From the NCBI RefSeq assembly GCF_014212175.1, contig NZ_JACJVR010000097.1, positions 58,052 through 122,051 on the forward strand: a DNA stretch of 64,000 nt, given 5' to 3'. Shown piece by piece: positions 58,801 through 64,000 of this stretch. Numbering within the stretch: the first letter of the stretch is position 1; each line of letters begins with the position of its first letter. The translations under genes were made by a program, and so were the position numbers. The stretch is from Cohnella xylanilytica (GTDB lineage Bacteria; Bacillota; Bacilli; Paenibacillales; Paenibacillaceae). Under the pieces are notes generated by a model. That model did no database searches. It worked only from the letters and a program-made list of their open reading frames with translations, and had not been told where the DNA came from.

Positions 58801-61327
58801 TCTTCAGCAGGGCCGAAGCGCCCGCGCTGAGCTGCGGCACGCGCGTGTCGACGCCGAACCGGACTTCCCCGGATTCCAGCGGACCGGTCTTCAATTCGGT
58901 TCCGATCGCGAAGTTCGCGGCCAGGTCGAACCGGTTCTTCTTGAATTCGAGGGCGTCCACTTCGGCCTTGCCCTCGATCTTGGCCTTGCTGCCGACGCCG
59001 ACTTCCACCTGGGCGTCGCCCGTAATCCGGATGCCGCCCTTGATGAAGGTGAACGACTCGATGCTGACCGGCAGGCTCATGCCGGTGTAGTCGAACGCCT
59101 TCGAGACGAGCGGCGGCACCTTGAAGGAGAAGTCGTCCGGCTCGAACTCGAATTCTCCCTCGTAAACGGTGAAGGTAGTCATCAGAGGAATCGCGTTCGT
59201 CCCGTTGACGAAGAACCGCCCTTTGCCGCGGATGACTTCGTTATCCGGGTCGGACTTGTCGACCACGAGCTCGGTCCCCTTGAACAGCAGGTTGTCGTTG
59301 AGCGTAATGACCGCTCCCGGTTCTCTCAAGTAGTAGACGTTCGGTTCCGTCGCGCGCTCGACGAACGGGCCGCGCAGCTCGATGCTCTCCACTTGGTCTC
59401 GTTCCAGCACCCGCGCATGGTTCTCGACGATGACGGAATCGTAGTCGATCGAACGGTAAGACGCGTCGTTCGTAATCTCGAACGCGTTGTCGAACGTTTT
59501 GGATCCGAAGTATGCATGCCCGATCGAGAGAGAGTACTGCCCGAGAGGCAACGGATCTCCGTTCTCCTGGTTCGGCAGCGCGATCTTGAGCGAAGTCGGG
59601 CCGCCGAGCTGAAGGCGGCTTCGCGGAACGTCGTACGTCTTGCGGTTGCCCGTCACGGACACCTTCAAGTCGCTGAGAGGCACCTTCTTCAGCAGCATGT
59701 TGAGGTTTTCCCCGACGAGCTGAAGCGAGCGCTCGTCCTCGTAATAGATTTTGGACGGGCCGACCCGGGTATACTTGACGTCCCCCGGAGCCATCGGCAT
59801 CTGCACGATGAAGGTCGACGGATCGCCGTACGCGGTGCCGTTCAGGTTGGAAGCGAACGCTCTCGCCTCGTAGTAGGTATCTTCCTTCAGCCCGGTCAAG
59901 GAGACCGGATACAGGTTCGGCTCGTCGATGACCGCCGGACTGCCCGTCACCGTCGTCCAGTCGCCGGAGCCGTCCTCCTTCTTCTCGCGGTATTCGACGC
60001 CCCACGAGGTGACCGGTTCCCCGCCGGTAGCGATCAGTTGAACCTGGGCGCTCGCCGCCTGCTGGTCCGCCCCGGCCGACGAATAGATCGGCGTCATCTC
60101 GCCGGTCGCCGTCTTCGGCTTGGTCGTAATCTGGATGTCCTGGTAGGCGCCGAACTCCGTCCTCGCGCGGAAGCTCGGAAGCGGGCCTTGGGGGTCCGTC
60201 ATTCGGAAAAGGATATGGGCCTTGCCCTCCGCATCCGTCTTAAGCGCCGGAGGTTCGGCCAGCGGCGTCAGCCCGGCGTCCGGATCGAGGAACGTCGCGT
60301 TGTTGACGTCGCTTAAGATAAGGTCGATGCCGGGACCCGGCTCGCCCGCGAGGTCCGTCAGCGAGAGCTCGGTGTCGAATACCGGATCCGCCGCCGTCTC
60401 GTCGACGTCCGTCTTCGCCTTGAACAGGCTCGGCGCTTCCTTGTAGCAGCCGCAGCTCGCGTCGATCGGATCGAAGCGGTTCGTGAAGTACCACTGGGTA
60501 ATATCGTGGTTCTCCCACGCGCTTCCCGTCGCGGAGGTGAAGCCCGCGTAGACGTAGTCGCTCTTCAGCAGGCCGATCAGGTCGATGCCGTCCTGGCTGA
60601 CGACCGGCTGGGCGGGTCTTGTCGCGTCCTCGCTCAGGTACACCTCGATGCGTCCGGTATCGGCCTTGTAGTCGATCCAGGCATGCACCGGATTGCCCGA
60701 CTTGAAGTCGATATCGACGGGCTCCGCCACGGCGCCGGGACCGGAGTGGTTGACGCTGCCGTTGAAGTCGATCGCGACGTGGTTGTCGTTCGGATCGTTA
60801 ATCGGCGATTCGCCGTTCGGATACGTGTCGAATTCGATGCCGATGCTCGGCTGAATGCCTTGGTAGCCGATGCCGCTGCCGATTCCGCCCGCGCTGTTCG
60901 ATTGCGTCTGCAGCGTGAACACGATGCCGTCCGCCCCGTTGGCGAAGCCGGGCCGATGGCCCTGGTCGGTCAGCTGGAACGTGAAGTAGGTGCTGAAGCC
61001 CGCGTTGTCCTTCAGCCATACGCGCTCCTTGTTGAAGACGCTGCCGAACAGGTCGGGCTTCGCCGGCGTCAGACGGAGAGCCGTCCCTTCCGGCTTCGCG
61101 GACCCGTTAAACTTCAAGCGGGAAGCCGACTGGGTAAAATCGTTGTACAAAAACGTTATGTACTTCGTCGCCGGCGCGGCCGAAGCTTCCGGAGCGGCTT
61201 CTTCGGCATGAACCCGGCCTGTCCCCGGCGCGAACGCCGACAGCAGGAGCTGGAGCAGCAGAATCAGGGCAAGCGACGCCGCTATTTTCCTGCGCGGACT
61301 GGACTTGCCGTTTCTCGTGTGGGTCAA
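52889..61327 (-). CDS. Giant secreted SLH-anchored protein with lectin, FN3 and Cadherin-like domains
   Basis: 2812 residues. Signal peptide 1-42 (basic NGKSSPRRK, hydrophobic LALILLLQLLLSAF). Residues about 50-265 are an L-type (legume-like) lectin domain (FSTYFTFQL, GADGIVFTLQ, GIEFDTYPNG, NHVAIDFNGS). Then Ig/Big-like (about 290-400) and FN3 (about 405-500), a long beta-rich stretch without recognised family (about 600-1150), four to five repeated modules of the LVEIAGGTAEGALLQADGRA kind (about 1200-1620), FN3 (PTGLTATATGNGEITLRF), Ig-like modules, four Cadherin-like beta-sandwich repeats (about 2100-2480; AEYSARVASGVSSATLSF), and three C-terminal SLH repeats (about 2635-2812: FDPNGNVTRAEFASMAVRAL). 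It should be anchored to pyruvylated wall polymer and bind glycans. TTG start at 61327 after AGAGGG. Confidence 0.9.
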   Translation of the reverse strand: MTHTRNGKSSPRRKIAASLALILLLQLLLSAFAPGTGRVHAEEAAPEASAAPATKYITFLYNDFTQSASRLKFNGSAKPEGTALRLTPAKPDLFGSVFNKERVWLKDNAGFSTYFTFQLTDQGHRPGFANGADGIVFTLQTQSNSAGGIGSGIGYQGIQPSIGIEFDTYPNGESPINDPNDNHVAIDFNGSVNHSGPGAVAEPVDIDFKSGNPVHAWIDYKADTGRIEVYLSEDATRPAQPVVSQDGIDLIGLLKSDYVYAGFTSATGSAWENHDITQWYFTNRFDPIDASCGCYKEAPSLFKAKTDVDETAADPVFDTELSLTDLAGEPGPGIDLILSDVNNATFLDPDAGLTPLAEPPALKTDAEGKAHILFRMTDPQGPLPSFRARTEFGAYQDIQITTKPKTATGEMTPIYSSAGADQQAASAQVQLIATGGEPVTSWGVEYREKKEDGSGDWTTVTGSPAVIDEPNLYPVSLTGLKEDTYYEARAFASNLNGTAYGDPSTFIVQMPMAPGDVKYTRVGPSKIYYEDERSLQLVGENLNMLLKKVPLSDLKVSVTGNRKTYDVPRSRLQLGGPTSLKIALPNQENGDPLPLGQYSLSIGHAYFGSKTFDNAFEITNDASYRSIDYDSVIVENHARVLERDQVESIELRGPFVERATEPNVYYLREPGAVITLNDNLLFKGTELVVDKSDPDNEVIRGKGRFFVNGTNAIPLMTTFTVYEGEFEFEPDDFSFKVPPLVSKAFDYTGMSLPVSIESFTFIKGGIRITGDAQVEVGVGSKAKIEGKAEVDALEFKKNRFDLAANFAIGTELKTGPLESGEVRFGVDTRVPQLSAGASALLKKAKIGFDIDLTIKAKKLDAISFAVRKEMKLGSTGAQLTKIGGGVSNMTSLSEAPLTFSVLGGLSDYITPKIDNTYMVNGNDLRIDLSANHFGASGKLAIYKINVANVDLFVVFNPTGYRGYNRAGFDLGAQMNVLDIVVGSLSVKYFEGSSFSGYAKSAIQIPRSVKLIGGQKLSSAEVGVNSTQMKAALSIIGIGFTVKYPFKTKSFDWDVDLSSTVKNVANAVVNTGKKIIKAVSSWFWYGSPTDLGSMSFAYDSEAWARITGEKLFDASGMNASGRGIVVPGELSAIVMDNNPKVAKTAAGRIRHTLTVSEPYSAIVALSGATSKVKLLKPNGAEYELRYADSGAASPNAVYDAASGTIVIDASLTKGDWIVESDASLTATAYKVLYRNAASSLAQLASKLNGAEPKPLIPASFPDRGRYLVEIAGGTAEGALLQADGRAYSLESGEGGAGRNSFWDAEDGKLYILAEVPAAGEWYVDAGLEAKASLYRMAPDVTLDRAIEWRNGSEFASAVPLGSIAGSQVLLEIDGASEATKLFKPDGTAYPFDFDKTSAGWNATFDAAHGVISALINVDQAGTWLVKSNGFTDVFGLTLNQKTTMAELNGAGVTYTYSLNVYEKGKYLFDIAGGDANTKIYDANGKEVPIVSEENNPARNAILDTENHSLMVTVDVAKAGTVKIMTLGRASIQQYELAPIPTVSVLSAAAKPALNSYEAAWQVDNAKPDTKVKLIMATSASEPIGQVLAEDLPASGIRTVTLPAGNLPGDYYLALVADSESYGPIFKVLADPLKLKAEKMLKTPTGLTATATGNGEITLRFTDAEYGQATAYRVLLADEEGNIDYNGTSFDYDVDASKGASQQFAVSGLAPGETYRFAVMSMNAKLAEDPATGETKVESLLVSAPTAIASVLLPVPNPAKLSLSVDTGGQTAVDRSYLPYYVKEADLEGLSEEQRQAQYETLTVTAADRVQVRVSSDQPASLRLTLNGTEIQPVAGDASLFDLGELPERDYVVEVEAANAGGDLSGIVRRLIVDRTAPYLYLKSPANGGLIEGDRARLEGVSENGVDLKVNGVTVPVDATGHFVYYAPIPADGILPLHLVATDMIGNVTEHRLEVVKGQAGEGEKSADLASFATDGGVFVTPFLTEETEYETSIDERSKQVRVWAVPVDPEATVTINGKPTDDKFSALVDVSDGAVVQAVVRAPDRTEKTYALRIGTESGLAALRSLELSGWTASGEKASEAPVLSPAFSSTRLAYEAEVGSETAAVSLTPAAAAAGSLVRVNGELAASGAEGTRIALSAGSNTIKVEVLSPDEAKKESPDWTAAKTYEIRIDRRASGDSQLGSLDLEGIALTPGTFDGSVAEYSARVASGVSSATLSFQAADPAAAVELNGVAKGASASETVQLAEGANVFKLKVVAADGSSQTYTLSVYRDKPIAEALTLSELSLDKIGLTKPFSPWTRNYDAEKNTKSSAAKVTAKPAVAGTTVKVNGKPVGEDGTATVNLNMGVNAILIQLESADRTAANTYSIAIVRSFEGGGEATPTPAPSEPGTTETPSPAFSVGVNDSTNEKAAVAAATKENGRDILRVTFVKDELLKALEAEGTNPVITVNAGASADEVVGVLTADLVKKMQEKDAILYLNAGNATYTLPTAALDIGQIAEAFGANVALGEVKVEVKAALATDAELAAIRGQAGKTGAEVVGTPTAFRVTYGHGGKTVEAGRFDRYVERAVVLPDNAGPEAITTGVRVQADGTLYHVPTYVKQAGGKYYAVMRSYTNSLYAVIKNESTFKDIQGKWSQSAIEDLASRLVVNGKSGGRFDPNGNVTRAEFASMAVRALGLAPQAGATGYSDVKATDWFAPYVAAAKSYGLVTGYADGTFGPGKTITRAEAVAIVGKAWTIAGKTGVAKEEAAAALEGVSDAADIPAWARESFGSAVRLGLLSGYADGSVKPLRTLTREETAAMLRNLLIQSGLIQP

Positions 61328-61505
61328 GTCGTTTCCCTCTTTTCGATATAGATTCGTTCTGGCAAAATACGACACCTTCCGAGCGGGTTGAACAATTGCC
61401 GATGGCCCCTCTCCTTTGCGATAGGCTAGCGGACCTATTATAAGGACCGCCACTAAAAAATCTCTTAACAAATAGAGGGACCAACGGCCTAAAAATTCCA
61501 CAAAA

Positions 61506-61540
61506 CGACAAAAACCCCGTCGGACGGCAGTCCGACAGGG
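61506..61540 (-). terminator. Terminator of the small lipoprotein genes
   Basis: Minus strand CCCTGTCGGAC-TGCC-GTCCGACGGGGTTTTTG, about 55 bp past the stop at 61595. The following 61.33-61.50 kb holds the long leader of the SLH gene, with a TATAAT-like box near 61436. Confidence 0.85.
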
Positions 61541-61594
61541 CGATATTGGGTTCCAGCGCTATGGATTTCGAAAAGGAAAACTTGTCTTCGCCGG

Positions 61595-62110
61595 CTATGG
61601 AACCTGATACAAAACCGTTCCATCCCCGGACAGCAGCTTCAGGTTCAAGCTCTCGATCGTCGTGACGGCATACCAGATTCTCCTCCAGCCGGTGTCGATG
61701 AGCTTGGCTTCGATGACGCTCCCGTCCCGGTCGGTCAATTCGACGGAGGCCGCGTCCTTCTCGTCCGTATACCCGTAGACGACCTCCTTGCTGCCGGCCT
61801 TCCCCAGATCGACCCGGCCGACGTCGACCACGGTGCCTCCGGGGTAATGGAAGGAGCCGGATTGCGTCATTTTCCACCCTTCCCTCGAGCTTCCTTCGAA
61901 CACCGCAAGTCCCAACCCCTCGCCGCCCGACGGTCCCGGCGCCTTGAAGAAGGCCAGCTCCCGGTCCGCGACCGGCTCGTGGTACACCAGCTCGTAACCG
62001 TCGTCCGGGTACGTCTTGCGGAACTCCTCCTCCATCGTCATGCTCCGGCAGCCGGCCAGCGCGAGGCAAATTAAGATAGCGATCGGTATAGCGGTTGCGA
62101 GTCGTCTCAT
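61595..62110 (-). CDS. Small lipoprotein of unknown function
   Basis: 171 residues. Signal peptide with lipobox LALAGC (about 16-21), then a soluble beta-rich domain (YELVYHEPVADRELAFFKAP, GTVVDVGRVDLGKAGSKEVV, RRIWYAVTTIES). Pattern of an extracellular lipoprotein carrying a variable sensing domain; no family recognised with certainty. ATG at 62110 preceded by GGGGGGATTCC. It follows another small lipoprotein gene by 50 bp. Confidence 0.78.
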   Translation of the reverse strand: MRRLATAIPIAILICLALAGCRSMTMEEEFRKTYPDDGYELVYHEPVADRELAFFKAPGPSGGEGLGLAVFEGSSREGWKMTQSGSFHYPGGTVVDVGRVDLGKAGSKEVVYGYTDEKDAASVELTDRDGSVIEAKLIDTGWRRIWYAVTTIESLNLKLLSGDGTVLYQVP

Positions 62111-62160
62111 TGCGGAATCCCCCCGTCCACTCTTTCTCTCTTTTCTCTCTATCTGTCTCG

Positions 62161-62604
62161 TTATTTTTGCGATCTGTCGAACTTGGCCAGCCTCCGCTCT
62201 TCGGCTTCTCCCTCGCATTGGGAGACGGTTAGATAAGGACGGCCCTCCTTGGACGTCCATCCGATCGCTTGGCACGAGAAGGTAGTCTGCCCGGCCGACG
62301 AGCCGTGCGCGTCCCTCGTATCGTCCCTTCGAACCTCGACTTTGCGGCCGTCGGAGACGAGATCGTAAATAATCGGCCCGCTGTCGACCGTAGGGGCCAC
62401 GATGTAGAGGATATCCCCGCGCCCCTCCTCGAATCTCCGGACGAACTCGTTCGCTCTCACGTAGTCGCTCTTGCCGAAGCGAATGAGAACGTTGGTGCCG
62501 GCTCCTTCCGTCTCCGGGTCCTTGGACGCGGAGCAGCCGACAAGCGCCCATAAGGCGGCCAACAGGCCGGTCCATAGGATAGCGGATCGTACTCGACCGG
62601 GCAT
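62161..62604 (-). CDS. Small lipoprotein of unknown function
   Basis: 147 residues. Hydrophobic signal LWTGLLAALWALVGCSAS with lipobox LVGC (about 21-24). The mature part is charged (VRANEFVRRFEEGRGDILYI, RPYLTVSQCEGEAEERRLAK) with a second pair of cysteines (SCQAIGW, SQCEGE) that could form a disulfide. This resembles DUF4362-type Bacillus lipoproteins, tentatively. The ATG at 62604 has GGGGGTG at good spacing; a GTG at 62613 is less likely. Confidence 0.75.
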   Translation of the reverse strand: MPGRVRSAILWTGLLAALWALVGCSASKDPETEGAGTNVLIRFGKSDYVRANEFVRRFEEGRGDILYIVAPTVDSGPIIYDLVSDGRKVEVRRDDTRDAHGSSAGQTTFSCQAIGWTSKEGRPYLTVSQCEGEAEERRLAKFDRSQK

Positions 62605-62806
62605 TCCGTGCACCCCCGTGCTAGCGGCTTCTAGAAAATAGACGAAGCGTTAGGGGCAAAGGTTCCCCTTTTTATCCGGATTCAGGTCGGAGGCGCACGA
62701 AAGCTTGTGAGCTTAGGCCTGATCCGGTACGATGAAGACAACCAAAAAAATAATCAAGAAAATAAACAAAGAGGGTAACCAATCGCGGCCGGAGGTGGCA
62801 GGTCTG

Positions 62807-63883
62807 ATGAGAATCGTCGTGTTGGACGGTCATACGCTGAATCCCGGGGATTTGAGCTGGGAGGCGCTGGAGAAGCTCGGGGACGTCGTCGTGTACGACC
62901 GGACGCCGAGGGAGAGAGTCGTGGAGAGGAGCCTGGGGGCCGAGCTGTTGCTCACGAACAAGACGCCTATTCGCGAAGCCGATCTGGATCGGTTGCCCGG
63001 GTTAAAATATATCGGGGTTCTCGCCACCGGCTACGACGTCGTGGACGCGGACGCGGCGGCGAAGCGAGGAATCGCGGTGACCAACGTTCCTTCGTACGGG
63101 ACGGATTCGGTGGCGCAGTTCGTGTTCGCCCTGCTGCTGGAGCTGTGCAACCGCGTCGGGCTGCACGGGGAATCCGTCCGCGGGGGAGAGTGGTGCCGCA
63201 GCCCGGACTTCAGCTATTGGCGGGCGCCGCAGACCGAGCTGGCGGGCAAGACGCTCGGCATCGTCGGGCTCGGGCGGATCGGGGAGCGGGTCGCCCGGCT
63301 GGCCGGCGCGTTCGGCATGAACGTTCTCGCGGCGGGGCGGCCGGGAGGCGCGAGGAAGGGCTCGGCGCGCGAAGCAGGCGACGGGGCTGTCGCGACCGGC
63401 GGGGCCGATGCGACAGGCGTCGCGGGCGGAGCGGCAAGCGGCCAACGCGGCGGAGCGGCCGAAGCGGGCGGACTGGCGCCGATCGTGCGCCGGACCTCCC
63501 TGGAAGAGCTGCTGCGGGAATCCGACGTTGTCAGCCTGCACTGCCCTTTGACGCCGGAGACGGAGTCCCTGATCAACCGGGACACTCTCGCCCTGATGAA
63601 GCCGACCGCGTTCCTCGTCAACACGGCGCGGGGCCGGCTGATCGCGGAAGCGGACCTCGCCGGCGCCCTGAATGAAGGGCGTATCGCCGGCGCCGCGCTG
63701 GACGTGCTGTCGACGGAGCCGCCCGGCGTCTCCAATCCGCTTCTCTCGGCGCGCAATTGCATCGTCACGCCTCATATCGCCTGGGCCTCCCTGGAGGCGA
63801 GGAGGCGGCTGCTCGACATCGCCGCGGACAACGTCGCCCGCTTCCTCGCTGGAGCGCCCGTTCATATAGTGGGAAGAAGCTAG
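62807..63883 (+). CDS. D-isomer-specific 2-hydroxyacid dehydrogenase with a Gly/Ala insert
   Basis: 358 residues. NAD-binding GIVGLGRIGERVARL (about 151-165), catalytic Arg in LVNTARGRLI, Glu in ALDVLSTEPP and His in VTPHIAWAS. Reduces a 2-oxo acid or oxidizes a D-2-hydroxy acid (glycerate/hydroxypyruvate reductase type). Residues about 180-223 are a Gly/Ala/Ser-rich insert (GGADATGVAGGAASGQRGG-like) in the nucleotide domain loop after GMNVLAAGRP, where relatives have about five residues. ATG at 62807, GGAGG 11-15 nt upstream; the frame is open to 62732. It is followed by a bidirectional terminator. Confidence 0.88.
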   Translation: MRIVVLDGHTLNPGDLSWEALEKLGDVVVYDRTPRERVVERSLGAELLLTNKTPIREADLDRLPGLKYIGVLATGYDVVDADAAAKRGIAVTNVPSYGTDSVAQFVFALLLELCNRVGLHGESVRGGEWCRSPDFSYWRAPQTELAGKTLGIVGLGRIGERVARLAGAFGMNVLAAGRPGGARKGSAREAGDGAVATGGADATGVAGGAASGQRGGAAEAGGLAPIVRRTSLEELLRESDVVSLHCPLTPETESLINRDTLALMKPTAFLVNTARGRLIAEADLAGALNEGRIAGAALDVLSTEPPGVSNPLLSARNCIVTPHIAWASLEARRRLLDIAADNVARFLAGAPVHIVGRS

Positions 63884-63951
63884 CGGTTGGGAAAAGGAGA
63901 GGTCCTCGAAGGTTCGATCGAGTGCCTTGTCTCGTCTCCCTCTGGACCGGC

Positions 63952-63981
63952 AAAAAAGCCGACCGCAAGGTCGGCTTTTTA
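63952..63981. terminator. Bidirectional Rho-independent terminator
   Basis: AAAAAAGCCGACC-GCAA-GGTCGGCTTTTT: 9-bp stem with A-run and T-run on either side, about 70 bp after the dehydrogenase stop. Confidence 0.92.
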
Positions 63982-64000
63982 ACTCAACTTTCGCAGAGAG

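Noticed and set aside
1..64000. tRNA, rRNA, insertion sequence or prophage genes
   Set aside because: None recognised on either strand by motif or by transposase/integrase-like proteins.

Overview
The window reads as a chromosomal segment of a GC-rich, spore-forming Firmicute of the Paenibacillaceae (a Cohnella- or Paenibacillus-like organism; inference). The grounds are a GerA-type germinant receptor operon, an S-layer-homology (SLH) giant surface protein, YesM/YesN-type two-component regulation, ATPase-less CUT1 sugar ABC transporters, strong GGAGG ribosome sites with many TTG/GTG starts, and AraR-type regulation. I see no rRNA, tRNA, CRISPR array, phage or IS element.

Layout. (1) 1-3.1 kb: arabinose genes araD and the start of araB, then araR, with AraR-like operators at both promoters; an eight-copy 51-bp tandem array lies between. 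(2) 3.2-9.8 kb: a minus-strand operon (GH4 glycosidase, ribokinase-like kinase, AgaS-like isomerase/deaminase, class II aldolase, LacC-like kinase) with a divergent DeoR regulator; it looks like a galactosamine/tagatose-6-phosphate pathway. (3) 9.8-22.4 kb: LacI regulator, large secreted glycosidase-like protein, two tandem solute-binding lipoproteins, a permease pair, a Gfo/Idh oxidoreductase, then ROK kinase and NagA. TTTGCGCAAA-type palindromes sit in front of the last two transcription units. (4) 22.4-29.8 kb: repeats, a second CUT1 transporter and its divergent YesM/YesN pair. (5) 30.2-34.6 kb: two sugar-phosphate isomerase-like proteins and a Gfo/Idh oxidoreductase in one operon, divergent from an AraC regulator and a GNAT enzyme. 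(6) 35.0-40.2 kb: HAD phosphatase, tautomerase-like protein, and a translationally coupled rfbH-rfbF-YerE-like trio that suggests a CDP-linked branched-chain deoxysugar. (7) 40.4-45.3 kb: gerA-type operon (A, C, small membrane protein, B) and a DUF2935 protein. (8) 45.4-52.5 kb: Hyi-like isomerase, TetR, MapB-like methionine aminopeptidase, an orphan solute-binding lipoprotein behind a leader terminator, a VOC protein, and an MBL/TetR/27-aa peptide/membrane protein operon with palindromic operators. (9) 52.6-63.9 kb: a MITE-like palindrome, the 2812-residue lectin/Cadherin-like/SLH protein, two small lipoproteins and a D-2-hydroxyacid dehydrogenase.

Most of the window is carbohydrate sensing, import and catabolism. 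The most unusual signal is in the intergenic DNA: at four separate places short arrays repeat at exactly 51 bp around a GAGTAA...TTACTC-like core, and a fifth array has the same period with an unrelated core. Other striking points are a 20-copy hexanucleotide repeat in a kinase gene, low-complexity inserts in two enzymes, and nested palindromic elements.
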